Below are positions 1 to 8,350 of a DNA stretch of 64,000 nucleotides, one piece after another. The notes beneath the pieces were generated by a model that had not been told where the DNA came from, did not search any database, and worked only from the letters and a program-made list of their open reading frames with translations. The translations under genes were made by a program, and so were the position numbers. Each line of letters opens with the position of its first letter. The first letter of the stretch is position 1. The stretch is from Amorphoplanes friuliensis DSM 7358 (GTDB lineage: Bacteria > Actinomycetota > Actinomycetes > Mycobacteriales > Micromonosporaceae): assembly GCF_000494755.1 (NCBI RefSeq), contig NC_022657.1, positions 1,561,501 through 1,625,500 of the forward strand, in the 5' to 3' direction.

Positions 1-1460
1 TCGCCGCCCTGGGCCCGCTGCAGCGTCTGCAGCTGACTCGGGTCGGCCGCGACGGCGCTCTGGAACGCCGGGGTGCCCTGTGCCTTCTCGTAGGCCGAAT
101 TGATCTTGCCGCCGACAACGTTGAACAGCACCGACAGGAAGATCGCGGTGCCGAGCGTGCCACCCATCGACCGGAAGAAGGTCACCGAGCTGGTGGCCAC
201 GCCGATCTCCCGCGGCGAGACGGCGTTCTGCACGGCCGTGATCATCGGCTGCATGTTGCCACCCAGGCCGAGACCCATCACGACCATGATCAGCATCGTC
301 TTCCAGAGCGGGGTGTCCGCACCGATCGTGGCGAAGAGGCCCAGCGCGATCAGCATCAGCGAGCTGCCGATGATCGGGAAGATCCGGTAGCGGCCGGTAC
401 GGGCGATCAGCTGACCGGCCGTGATCGAGCCGGCCATGATGCCCACCACGAACGGGATCATCTGCAGGCCGGCCTCGGTCGCCGACGAGCCCTTGACGAT
501 CTGGAGGTACAGCGGCACGGTCAGCAGGCCACCGAACATGGCCATACCGATGATCGTGCTGGAGATCGAGCCGACCGCGACGGTCCGGTTCTTGAAGAGC
601 CGCAGCGGCAGCAGTGCCTCGTCCTTGTAGGCGCGTTCGGCCAGGATGAAGGCGACGATGCCGATCAGGCCGATCGCGTAACAGGCCAGGGCCCGCGGTG
701 AATCCCAGCCCCAGGTACGGCCCTGCTCGGCCACGGTCAGCAGCGGCACCAGGCCGACGATCAGCGCGACCGCACCCGGCCAGTCGATGCGGTGGTTGGT
801 ACGCGTGTGCGGCAGGTGCAGCACGCGGGCCACCACGATCATCGCGGCGATGCCGATCGGGACGTTGAGGTAGAAGATCCAGCGCCAGCCGGTGATGCCG
901 AGGATCGAGTCCTGACCGGCGAAGAAGCCACCGAGCAGCGGGCCGATGACGCTGGCGGTGCCGAACACCGCGAGGAAGAAGCCCTGGTACTTCGCGCGCT
1001 CACGGGGCGGCACGATGTCGCCGATGATCGCGAGTGCCATCGACATCAGGCCACCGGCGCCGATGCCCTGGATCGCCCGGAACGCGGCCAGCTCGTACAT
1101 GCTCTGCGACATGCCGCAGAGGATCGAGCCGACGACGAAGGCGACGATCGCGAAGAGGAAGAAGCCGCGCCGGCCGTAGATGTCGGACAACTTGCCGTAG
1201 AGCGGCGTGGAGATCGTCGAGGTGATCAGGAACGCCGTGGTGGCCCAGGCCTGGAGGTCGAAGCCGTTGAGGTCGTCGGCGATCGTCCGGGTCGCCGTGG
1301 CCATGATCGTCTGGTCCAGGGCGGCCAGGAACATGCCCATCATCAGGCCGGCGAGGATGGTCAGGATCTGCCGGTGGGTGAATTCCACCGAGGGCCGGCC
1401 GGCGGGCGGGCCGCCTGCCGGTCCCGCCTCGGCGGGTGCGGTGGTGCTGGGGTTGCTCAC
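1..1460 (-). CDS. MFS drug efflux transporter, DHA2 (EmrB/QacA-like) family, 3' end cut off by window edge
   Basis: Read on the minus strand the frame is open from a GTG at 1460 to the window edge, so the C-terminus is missing. The protein begins with a short Pro/Ala-rich cytoplasmic tail and then a row of hydrophobic helices. Around residues 40-75 is the DHA2 signature region 'FLAALDQTIMATA', followed by the MFS motif-A stretch 'GKLSDIYGRRGFF'; both are typical of 14-TM proton-driven drug exporters. The GTG overlaps the stop codon of the upstream MarR gene (GTGA) and is preceded by GGGAGAA, so the two genes form one operon in which the regulator most likely controls the pump. The substrate cannot be read from sequence. 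Confidence 0.93.
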   Translation of the reverse strand, partial: MSNPSTTAPAEAGPAGGPPAGRPSVEFTHRQILTILAGLMMGMFLAALDQTIMATATRTIADDLNGFDLQAWATTAFLITSTISTPLYGKLSDIYGRRGFFLFAIVAFVVGSILCGMSQSMYELAAFRAIQGIGAGGLMSMALAIIGDIVPPRERAKYQGFFLAVFGTASVIGPLLGGFFAGQDSILGITGWRWIFYLNVPIGIAAMIVVARVLHLPHTRTNHRIDWPGAVALIVGLVPLLTVAEQGRTWGWDSPRALACYAIGLIGIVAFILAERAYKDEALLPLRLFKNRTVAVGSISSTIIGMAMFGGLLTVPLYLQIVKGSSATEAGLQMIPFVVGIMAGSITAGQLIARTGRYRIFPIIGSSLMLIALGLFATIGADTPLWKTMLIMVVMGLGLGGNMQPMITAVQNAVSPREIGVATSSVTFFRSMGGTLGTAIFLSVLFNVVGGKINSAYEKAQGTPAFQSAVAADPSQLQTLQRAQGG

Positions 1461-1942
1461 GCGTTCTCCCGTGCTGATACGGCTGGGTCGCTGCGCAGAC
1501 GCGCCTCGACGGAGCTGTTGAATTCTTCGAACAGGTCGGCGAACGCGGTCACGCGCTCCGCCGGCCAGCCACTCAACGCCTCGCTGAGCAGCGCGTGCCG
1601 TGCCTCGTGCAGTTGTCCGCAGGCCGCGAGGCCTGCGTCGGTGACTGCGAGCCGCGACGCGCGGCCGTCGGCCGGATCGGCCTCCCGGCGGGCGAGGCCG
1701 GCCTTGACCAGCTGTGCCGCCTGCCGGCTGATGGTGGACGGGTCGGTGCCCTTGAGCTCGGCGAGGTCGGTGACCCGCATCGGCCCCAGGTGCCGCAGCG
1801 GGAAGAGCAGCATCAGCGCGGAGAACTCAGCGCCGAGGTCTCCCGCGTTGAGCATGCCCTTGGCCCGTGCGCCGAGCCGGGTGAATCGCACAATCTCCTC
1901 GGCGAGACGTCCGGCGGCATCCCCGGGTTCCGGTTTGATCAC
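1457..1942 (-). CDS. MarR family transcriptional regulator
   Basis: A protein of about 161 residues with a winged helix-turn-helix. The recognition-helix region reads 'DPSTISRQAAQLVKAGLA' and the wing 'READPADGRASRLAVTDAG', both classic MarR. I chose the GTG at 1942 because GGGAGG (1956-1951) lies 8 bases upstream; the longer GTG at 1951 sits directly on that ribosome site. Its stop overlaps the start of the MFS exporter, so it is probably a ligand-released repressor of its own efflux operon. The inducer is unknown. Confidence 0.88.
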   Translation of the reverse strand: MIKPEPGDAAGRLAEEIVRFTRLGARAKGMLNAGDLGAEFSALMLLFPLRHLGPMRVTDLAELKGTDPSTISRQAAQLVKAGLARREADPADGRASRLAVTDAGLAACGQLHEARHALLSEALSGWPAERVTAFADLFEEFNSSVEARLRSDPAVSARENA

Positions 1943-1975
1943 TCGCTGCACCTCCCATCAAGATGCGTGCAGCGT

Positions 1976-1984
1976 ACAACTTGT
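1976..1984. promoter_or_regulatory. possible MarR operator, short palindrome ACAAcTTGT
   Basis: A 9-base odd-centred inverted repeat lies about 35 bases upstream of the MarR start, in the only short gap (about 60 bases) before the operon. Position fits autoregulation, but arms of four bases are weak and no second copy is visible. Confidence 0.22.
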
Positions 1985-2010
1985 TGCTTGGTGAAAGCAT
2001 TTCCTGAGGG

Positions 2011-2640
2011 TTAACGGGCGGTGATTGTGGTGCGCATCTCCCAGACGCCGGTCACCAGCGAGCCGGTCTCCTCCAGCGCGGGCGGCACCGGTACGACGTA
2101 CTCGGCGACCTGCGTGAAGAGCTTGGTGGGGAAGAAGCCGCGGCCGGGGTCACCGACCAGCACCCGCGCACCCTCACGGTTGGCCCGGCGCAGCCGCGCC
2201 GTCATCCGATCGGCGACCCGGGCGGTGTAGTAGACGTCGCCCGCCAGGAAGACGTCAGCGGTGATGTCGGCGGTGGCGATGTCCCCGGCGTGAGCCTCGA
2301 CGACCAGATCGTTCGCCGCGGCGTTGCGGACGGCAGCCTCGACCGCCCGGGGATCGACGTCCAGAGCCGTGACCGCGGACGCGCCGGCCTTGGCCGCCGC
2401 GATCGCCGCGACACCCGAACCGGACGCCACGTCGACCACAGTCCGGCCGCGGACCAGCTCGGGCCGGTCGAGGACATAACGGGCCAGTGCCTGCCCGCCC
2501 GCCCAGACGAACAGCCAGAACGGCAGCGGCACGTCGGTGCTGAACTCACCGCCGGTCCCGTCGAGCAGACCCACCTTGTCGTCGGCGAGGTGCAGCGAGA
2601 TCTCCGGAGCCAGGGGTACGGGCAGCAGCGAGGTCGACAC
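2011..2640 (-). CDS. class I SAM-dependent methyltransferase (ETFB/Nnt1-like)
   Basis: A 209-residue Rossmann-fold methyltransferase. Motif I 'VVDVASGSGVAAIAAAKAG' binds SAM, and 'VTALDVDPRAVEAA' follows as motif II with the acidic residue that holds the ribose. 'FLAGDVYYT' and 'VLVGDPGRGFFP' resemble the lysine methyltransferase group related to ETFB-KMT and PrmA, so the substrate may be a protein lysine, but this is inference. The start is a GTG without a strong ribosome site. It lies just upstream of the MarR-MFS operon on the same strand, with no obvious functional link. Confidence 0.8.
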   Translation of the reverse strand: MSTSLLPVPLAPEISLHLADDKVGLLDGTGGEFSTDVPLPFWLFVWAGGQALARYVLDRPELVRGRTVVDVASGSGVAAIAAAKAGASAVTALDVDPRAVEAAVRNAAANDLVVEAHAGDIATADITADVFLAGDVYYTARVADRMTARLRRANREGARVLVGDPGRGFFPTKLFTQVAEYVVPVPPALEETGSLVTGVWEMRTTITAR

Positions 2641-2709
2641 CCGGGCGATTCTTCGTGCTTTCTACGCCGGGCGCGCGTTATTTGAGCTGGGTCACATTCG
2701 TACGGTCCT

Positions 2710-3357
2710 TCAGGCGGCCAGCTCCGCGACCAGGTCACCGGCGATGGCGTGTGCGGCCGTCGCGATCGCCTGGCCACGCTCCGTCATCGGGTCCAACCGC
2801 AGGGCGCGGTCGGCGAGGTCCAGAGCCCGCCGTGGCTCACCGATTGCTAGCGCGTGACTACCCGCGTCGAGCAGCGTCGTCACCAAGCGGGCGCGGTATC
2901 GCTCACGGGCTTCGGCTGCCCACGCCGCGTGGTCGACGTCCTCGAGGAGCGGACGCCCGGCCAGGTGTGCGGCGGCGGTCAGCGGACGCAGGGCACTTCC
3001 ACCCTGGCGCTTCGCGGCGGCGGCGACGAGCTGATCAAAACGGGCGACGTCGACGCGGACACGCTCGGCCACCAGGGCGTAGCCACCGTTGCACGTCGTG
3101 ATCACGGAGTCACCCGGATCGCCGGTGGGGTCGAGCTGACGGCGCAAAAGGGACACTTGACCCTCCACCGTGGTCTCCCGGCCGGCCGCGCGCTCTCCCG
3201 GCCAGAGCAGTTCGGCCAGCTCCGACCGGTGCAGATCCCCGTGCAGCGCGAGCAGTGCGAGGATGTTCCGGGGTGTGACGCCACCGAAGTCGTCACCGGT
3301 CAGGCGTACGCCACGGGTGCGGACCTCGAGCGGGCCGAAGAGCTGGATCTCGTACAT
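2710..3357 (-). CDS. SARP-type (BTAD domain) transcriptional activator
   Basis: About 215 residues. The N-terminal half is an OmpR-like winged helix starting 'MYEIQLFGPLEVRTRG', with 'GDLHRSELAELLWPG' and 'LLRRQLDP' as in AfsR/SARP regulators. The C-terminal half is an all-helical bacterial transcriptional activation domain ('ARERYRARLVTTLLDAG', 'RRALDLADRALRLDP'). It is short for the family and has no ATPase part, so it resembles small stand-alone cluster regulators. The open frame continues upstream but there only mirrors the opposite gene, hence the ATG at 3357. It is divergent from a LuxR-type response regulator, which suggests shared control. No biosynthetic cluster is next to it. Confidence 0.85.
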   Translation of the reverse strand: MYEIQLFGPLEVRTRGVRLTGDDFGGVTPRNILALLALHGDLHRSELAELLWPGERAAGRETTVEGQVSLLRRQLDPTGDPGDSVITTCNGGYALVAERVRVDVARFDQLVAAAAKRQGGSALRPLTAAAHLAGRPLLEDVDHAAWAAEARERYRARLVTTLLDAGSHALAIGEPRRALDLADRALRLDPMTERGQAIATAAHAIAGDLVAELAA

Positions 3358-3541
3358 GGCGTAAGACCCTGTACGGGTGACGGTCGTGCGACAAGCCTCC
3401 GCGGCGGCGTTTAGGACCCCGAAAGCGAGGGGTCTCTTCCACCGAAGATACGAGTTATGGCGACCGCTCGGACTCATCCGGACGGCGGCCGTACCGCGCG
3501 ATCGGTTTGCCTCGTGACCTCTGTCCGACTGTTGGTACGCC

Positions 3542-3569
3542 TTGGCTTCCGGCGGCGTACACATAGACT
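3542..3569 (+). promoter_or_regulatory. candidate sigma-70-like promoter for the LuxR response regulator
   Basis: TTGGCT (3542-3547) and TAGACT (3564-3569) are separated by 16 bases and lie about 30 bases before the ATG at 3598. They match the housekeeping consensus only moderately; the assignment rests on spacing and location in the divergent gap. Confidence 0.3.
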
Positions 3570-3597
3570 TCCAGCGCTGGCAGATCAGGAGGCGTGA

Positions 3598-4260
3598 ATG
3601 GTGGGCGAGGCGATCACGGTGCTCGTGGTTGATGGGCATCAGACGTTCGCCGAGTTGCTCGGCGTGGCGCTGACCGGTCAACCGGAGCTGCGCTATGTCG
3701 GTCATGCGCGCACGGGTGAACAGGCAATCAGGCTCGTACAGGAGCTGCGGCCGAACGTGGTTCTGCTCGATCCGGACCTTCCGGACGCGGACGGGATCGC
3801 GATCGCGGAGCTCCTGCGGCACCGGCAGCCGGACACCCGGTTTGTCATCCTGACCGCGAACAACGAGTCCGCCCTGGTCGGACGGGCGACGGCGGCCGGC
3901 GCCTCCGGGTTCCTGTCGAAGAACGGGCCGCTCGGTGACGTGCTCAACGCGGTGCACACCGCACACGGCGGCGGCATGACGGTGTCCACGGACATCCTCG
4001 CGCGGCTGCTGCGCAGCACCACCCCGGTCGTCGGACCGCGGGCTGGAGGGCTGACCGCCCGCGAGCACGAGGTACTGGTGCTGATGGGCTCCGGGCTCGA
4101 CCCGCGGGCCATCGCCCGGCGGCTCGGCATCAGCGTCCACACGTGCCGCGGCTACGTGAAGGCTGTGCTGGGCAAACTCGGCGCGCACAGCCAGCTGGAG
4201 GCGGTCGCGGTCGCTACGCGGCGTGGCCTGCTGAGCCCTGACCGCCATAACGGAGAGTAA
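3598..4260 (+). CDS. NarL/LuxR family response regulator with altered acidic pocket
   Basis: 220 residues; AGGAGG ends five bases before the ATG. An N-terminal receiver domain carries the likely phosphoacceptor Asp58 ('VVLLDPDLPD'), Thr86 and Lys108 ('GFLSKNG'). The C-terminal LuxR-type HTH reads 'LTAREHEVLVLMGSGLDPRAIA' in two pieces with 'SVHTCRGYVKAVLGKLG' as recognition helix. The usual Asp-Asp pair that binds magnesium is Asp12-Gly13 here, so phosphorylation may be weak or absent. No histidine kinase is beside it. It is divergent from the SARP gene, and the two may regulate each other or the same targets. Confidence 0.9.
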   Translation: MVGEAITVLVVDGHQTFAELLGVALTGQPELRYVGHARTGEQAIRLVQELRPNVVLLDPDLPDADGIAIAELLRHRQPDTRFVILTANNESALVGRATAAGASGFLSKNGPLGDVLNAVHTAHGGGMTVSTDILARLLRSTTPVVGPRAGGLTAREHEVLVLMGSGLDPRAIARRLGISVHTCRGYVKAVLGKLGAHSQLEAVAVATRRGLLSPDRHNGE

Positions 4261-4357
4261 TTCACTCTCGTACTCATCCGTTAAGCCGCGGCATCCGTAC
4301 TTCTCGCTGGAGCGCCCCTGAAGATTGCCGGCGCCGGCGCGAGTTGGAGGACATCGC

Positions 4358-5887
4358 GTGGAACGATCTTACGCCGGTTCGTCCGATGTGTCCGTTGCAG
4401 TGGCGGACCTGGTGTCGACCTCGGGTGCCGACTGGGCCAACCGCGACAACGACACACGCCGGCCTGACCCGGCACCCTATCGGCGGCCACCCGCTGTGAA
4501 CTCGTTCCGTGACAACGCTGATGAGGAAGACATGGCCGACTCCCCGAGTTGGAGTGCGTTCGGTTCGCCCACCACCCCGGCGTCCGCCGCCGCGTACAAC
4601 TCGGCCGGGGATCCGCCGGAGCCGGAGTACGGTCCCGCGCCGCCGGCCGGGCCCGGTCGCGCCTCGTTCGGCTTCACCGCCGGACCGATCAGCGGCAACC
4701 ACAACAGCCGGACGTCCCCGACCTCCGGCGCGCCCTTCCTGCCGTCGCAGCGCACGCCCCACCAAGCCCCTTCCTCGTACGCCGAAGCTTCGTACGCCGA
4801 AGCACCCGCCCCGTACGCCGAAGCACCCGCGCCGAATGCGGAGGCGCCCGCTTTGTACGCGGACGCGCCTTCGCCGTCGCCTTACGCGGGCGCGCCTTCG
4901 CCCTACGGCGCCGATCCTTATCGGGCCGCGCCCGCCCCGCACCCCGTTCGCTCGGTGACGGCGGAGTCGGTGCTGGCGCAGGCCCGTCAGGCCCGGCCGC
5001 GACCGGTGGCGCAGGACGAGGAGGGCATCGGTGACTTCATCGGCGGCCCCGGCCGCGAGATCCGGCCGCACCGCGCCGCCCGGCACCCGCATGCCACCGG
5101 CGAGCAGACGATCCTGACCAACGAGCCGCCGCGCCGCAGCCGCGGTGTGCTGATCGCCGGTGTGGTGCTGAGCGCCGCGGTCCTGCTCGGTGGCACCGTC
5201 GCCGGCGTCTCGTACTTCTCCGGCTCCGACAAGAGCCTGACGTCGGTGCTCGAGCTCGGCGCCGGCACCAAGGCCGAGGACCGTGTCGCGACCGCCGCGC
5301 TCGACGGCCGGACGGCCGCGTCGTTCGAGCTGGTCACCGCAGTCACGAAGGTGACGATGCGCAGCGAGGACCTCGGTGACGAGCTCTACCGGATCACGAC
5401 CGCCGAGGACGCGGGGATCCTGCCCAAGCCCGTCCTCGACCAGGACCTGGTGCAGCTGAACGTCGTGCCCGACGGGGACGGCACCACCGGCGAGGTCGAG
5501 GTGGTGCTCTCCTCGCGGGTGGTGTGGAATCTCCGCTTCTCCGGCGCCGCCCAGGAACAACGCATCAACTTCACCGGGGGTGAGATCGGCGGCATCGACC
5601 TGGCCGGCGGCTCCCGGATCACCGAGATCGCCCTTCCCGAACCCGCCGGTACGGTGGCACTCAAGGTCACCGGGGCGGTCGACGAACTGGCCCTGACCTC
5701 ACCGCAGGGCAATCCCGTCCGCGTGAAGATGCAGGGTGGCGCCAAGACGGTGGCGGCGGGCGCGCGCACGCTGCGCGACGTCGAACCGGGCTCGACGCTG
5801 ACCCCGAAGGACTGGGCCACCAACAACCGGTACGACGTGACGGCCGAGGCCCGGGTCACGCTGCTCTCCGTGGAGAACGTCAAGTAG
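4358..5887 (+). CDS. proline-rich single-pass membrane protein, function unknown
   Basis: About 509 residues from the GTG at 4358, which follows GGAGG by seven bases; upstream in-frame starts lack a ribosome site. Residues 1-255 are a disordered Pro/Ala/Tyr-rich cytoplasmic region with degenerate 'YAEAPAP' repeats. One transmembrane helix follows near residues 262-284 ('GVLIAGVVLSAAVLLGG'), and the C-terminal 220 residues are an extracellular domain rich in beta-strand-like sequence. There is no enzyme motif. A structural or envelope role, possibly scaffolding through the repeat region, is only a guess. Confidence 0.75.
   Translation: MERSYAGSSDVSVAVADLVSTSGADWANRDNDTRRPDPAPYRRPPAVNSFRDNADEEDMADSPSWSAFGSPTTPASAAAYNSAGDPPEPEYGPAPPAGPGRASFGFTAGPISGNHNSRTSPTSGAPFLPSQRTPHQAPSSYAEASYAEAPAPYAEAPAPNAEAPALYADAPSPSPYAGAPSPYGADPYRAAPAPHPVRSVTAESVLAQARQARPRPVAQDEEGIGDFIGGPGREIRPHRAARHPHATGEQTILTNEPPRRSRGVLIAGVVLSAAVLLGGTVAGVSYFSGSDKSLTSVLELGAGTKAEDRVATAALDGRTAASFELVTAVTKVTMRSEDLGDELYRITTAEDAGILPKPVLDQDLVQLNVVPDGDGTTGEVEVVLSSRVVWNLRFSGAAQEQRINFTGGEIGGIDLAGGSRITEIALPEPAGTVALKVTGAVDELALTSPQGNPVRVKMQGGAKTVAAGARTLRDVEPGSTLTPKDWATNNRYDVTAEARVTLLSVENVK
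4770..4875 (+). repeat. in-gene tandem repeat coding YAEAPAP-like units
   Basis: Five or six degenerate 15-24 base units built on TACGCCGAAGC sit inside the membrane-protein gene and encode Tyr-Ala-Glu-Ala(-Pro) blocks. Copies differ by codon and length, consistent with slippage in a disordered linker. Confidence 0.7.
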
Positions 5888-5908
5888 CGCGACCCGGCCC
5901 GTGCCGGA

Positions 5909-7135
5909 TCAGAGAACCCGGAGCCGCACCGTCTGGCTCATGCCCTGGAGCTTGTCGAGGACATCGGCGCTGTAGCTGCCGCTGATGTCCGTGATCAGAT
6001 ATCCGTACTCACCGCGGGTGCTGAGCAGCTGGCCCTCGACGTTGACGCTGTGCTCGGCCAGGATGCTGTTCACCTGGGCCAGGACACCCGGCATGTTCAG
6101 GTGCACGTGGATGATCCGGCTCATGTCGGTGGCGGCCGGCAGGGCCACGCTGGGGAGGTTCACGCTCAGCGTGGTGTTGCCCTCCTGCACGAAGTGCACC
6201 AGCTTGTTGGCGACGAAGTCACCGATGTCGGACTGCGCCTCCTCGGTGGACCCGCCGATGTGCGGCGTGAGGATGACGTTCGGCAGGCCGCGCAGCTCGG
6301 AGACGAACTCGTCGCCGCGACCCTTGGGCTCGGTCGGGAAGACGTCGACGGCGGCGCCGGCCAGGTGTCCGCTGGTCAGCGAGTCACGCAGCGCGACGTG
6401 GTCGACCACGATGCCCCGCGACAGGTTGAGGAAGATCGCGCCGTCCCGCATCTTGGCGAACTGCTCGGCACCGAAGAAACCGGCGTTCCCCGGGCGCCCG
6501 TCGACGTGCAGCGTGACGACGTCGGAGGTCTCGAGCAGCTCCTCCATGCTGGCGCAGCGCTGAGCGTTGCCCAGGGCCAGCTTGTCGGCGGTGTCGTAGA
6601 ACGACACGTGCATGCCCAGGTTTTCCGCGAGCACCGACAGCTGGGTGCCGATGTTGCCGTAACCGACGATGCCGAGCCGGCGGCCGCGCACCTCGTGGCT
6701 GCCGATCGCGGCCTTGTCCCACACACCCTCGTGCATGAGCGAATTCTTCTCGGTGAGGCGGCGCGTCATCGCGATGATCTCCGCGAGGGCCAGCTCGACC
6801 ACCGAACGGGTGTTGGAGAAGGGCGCGTTGAAAACCGCGACACCGGCCTGCGACGCACCGGCCAGGTCGATCTGATCGGTACCGATGCAGAACGCGCCGA
6901 TCGCGACGAGGCTGTCCGCGGCCTCCAGCACCTTCGCGGTGACCTGCGTCTTCGACCGGATGCCGAGCAGATGCACACCCCGGATGCGCTCGATCAGCTC
7001 GACCTCGTCGAGGGCGTTGCGGACGGACTCGACCTGGTAACCCGCGGCCTCGAGCCGGGACACCGCGTCCGGGTGAATGCTCTCGAGCAGCAGGACTCGC
7101 ACCTTGGCTTGGTCGATCATCACTTTCCGTTCCAT
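5909..7135 (-). CDS. serA: D-3-phosphoglycerate dehydrogenase (short, ACT-containing type)
   Basis: About 408 residues, close to the 410 of Escherichia coli SerA. It oxidises 3-phosphoglycerate with NAD in the first step of serine synthesis. The Rossmann motif 'LGIVGYGNIGTQLSVLAENLG' is split here as GYGNIG plus context; 'LNLSRGIVVDH' carries the active-site Arg, the acidic residue lies in 'FPTEPKG', and 'ILTPHIGGSTEEAQ' carries the catalytic His. A C-terminal ACT domain ('IIHVHLNMPGVLAQVNSIL') suggests serine feedback. Starts at 7135 or 7120 are both possible (neither has a strong ribosome site). It stands alone. Confidence 0.93.
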   Translation of the reverse strand: MERKVMIDQAKVRVLLLESIHPDAVSRLEAAGYQVESVRNALDEVELIERIRGVHLLGIRSKTQVTAKVLEAADSLVAIGAFCIGTDQIDLAGASQAGVAVFNAPFSNTRSVVELALAEIIAMTRRLTEKNSLMHEGVWDKAAIGSHEVRGRRLGIVGYGNIGTQLSVLAENLGMHVSFYDTADKLALGNAQRCASMEELLETSDVVTLHVDGRPGNAGFFGAEQFAKMRDGAIFLNLSRGIVVDHVALRDSLTSGHLAGAAVDVFPTEPKGRGDEFVSELRGLPNVILTPHIGGSTEEAQSDIGDFVANKLVHFVQEGNTTLSVNLPSVALPAATDMSRIIHVHLNMPGVLAQVNSILAEHSVNVEGQLLSTRGEYGYLITDISGSYSADVLDKLQGMSQTVRLRVL

Positions 7136-7247
7136 GTGGGATTTTGACCGTCCGGGCCGCGACACCGGAGCCCAGTTCACCGGCGTCCCAGCCTAATGCC
7201 CCGGATTGCCCGGACCCCGGGGGTGTGCCGGACCTCCCATCTGGCGG

Positions 7248-8165
7248 TCAGCCCGTCACCAGTCGCTCGCGCAGCCACGGCAGCACCGCGTCGGCCTGCG
7301 CACGCTGAAAGTCACGCACATGAGGGATGCCCGGGGACGGATGACGGGAGCGTTCCCGGAGATAACCGGTGAAACCCGCGATCACGTCGGCGGCCGCGCG
7401 GGGATCGACGCCCGCGAGCACCCGGTCGTCACCGCCGTGGACCAGCACGTTCATCCCCAGGAGGACGGTGTCGAGCCAGTCCGGGCCGATGCTCGCCCAG
7501 GCCCAGTCGACAACACGGACGGTGCCGTCCGGGCGTACCAGAAGGTTGTCTGCCCGGATGTCGCAGTGCGCGAGGGTCTCGCCGTGCCGGACCGCCGCCA
7601 GGCCCCGATCGGCCGCCCGGCGAAGATCATCGAGGTGGGCCCGGACCCAGAGGTCGAGGTCCGGCGGGGGATCGGCGGCGATCAGGTCCCAGCCGGCGAA
7701 GTGCGGCGCGAGGTGATCGGCGGCGTCCGGCAGACCGGTCAGCGGCGGCGGCGTGACCGCCGAGGCAAGGTCACGCAGCGCCCCCGCGGTCGCTGCCACT
7801 TCCTCCCCGACCCACGGGGTACGCGGGTGCCGGCCCTCGACATCCTCCAGCACCAGCACGATCCACTCGCCGTCGTCGTAACTGCCCAGCAGGCGGGGGA
7901 CGGGTGCGTGCCCCGGCATGCGGGCGGTAACGTGCGCCTCGTTGCGGGCCAGCTCGACGGAACGCTCGTTGTGCGAAGTGCTGACCGCTTTCACAAAGGC
8001 GCGGCGGCCGTCGCCGAGGACGACACGGTCGGCCGTACCGGGAGAAAAACCGCCGTTCTGGGACACGGCTGCGGTGACCTGACCACCGGCGATCCTCTCG
8101 GCCTGCAGCCTGATGTGCCGCGGAAGATCCACCCAGCCGATCCGCGCACCGTACGTCTGGACCAT
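7248..8165 (-). CDS. aminoglycoside phosphotransferase-like kinase (APH family)
   Basis: About 305 residues from the ATG at 8165, seven bases after AGGGAGGG. The Brenner loop 'HCDIRADNLLV' supplies the catalytic Asp and Asn, and 'VRVVDWAWASIGP' the metal-binding Asp. 'AFVKAV' in the N-lobe is the ATP-binding lysine strand. Members phosphorylate antibiotics, choline or other small molecules; nothing local identifies the substrate, so resistance should not be assumed. Three copies of CTGCTCGGCC lie just upstream (8178-8222), between the start and the divergent ABC genes. Confidence 0.85.
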   Translation of the reverse strand: MVQTYGARIGWVDLPRHIRLQAERIAGGQVTAAVSQNGGFSPGTADRVVLGDGRRAFVKAVSTSHNERSVELARNEAHVTARMPGHAPVPRLLGSYDDGEWIVLVLEDVEGRHPRTPWVGEEVAATAGALRDLASAVTPPPLTGLPDAADHLAPHFAGWDLIAADPPPDLDLWVRAHLDDLRRAADRGLAAVRHGETLAHCDIRADNLLVRPDGTVRVVDWAWASIGPDWLDTVLLGMNVLVHGGDDRVLAGVDPRAAADVIAGFTGYLRERSRHPSPGIPHVRDFQRAQADAVLPWLRERLVTG

Positions 8166-8177
8166 GACCGGCCCTCC

Positions 8178-8222
8178 CTGCTCGGCCCTGCCCTGCTCGG
8201 CCCTGTCCTGCCCTGCTCGGCC
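8178..8222. repeat. short tandem repeat of CTGCTCGGCC
   Basis: Three copies of CTGCTCGGCC separated by CTGCC-type linkers lie in the divergent gap between the APH-like kinase and the DrrA-like gene, directly upstream of the kinase ribosome site. Confidence 0.6.
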
Positions 8223-8350
8223 GTCCTCTGTGAGGATCCTGGCAGTCCGGCCACTTTTCGGAAACGGACTTCGTCGCACAGGGGGTCGCACCAGCGAAAA
8301 TGTCACACTGTCCCGGCACGATGCGAGCATGCCCAACGGAGGGACATGAC

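Noticed and set aside
2710..4248. 512-codon version of the SARP regulator
   Set aside because: The extra 297 codons are the antisense of the LuxR regulator; the family N-terminus begins at 3357.
7248..8165. Calling the APH-like kinase an antibiotic-resistance gene
   Set aside because: The kinase fold covers many substrates, and nothing local supports an aminoglycoside.
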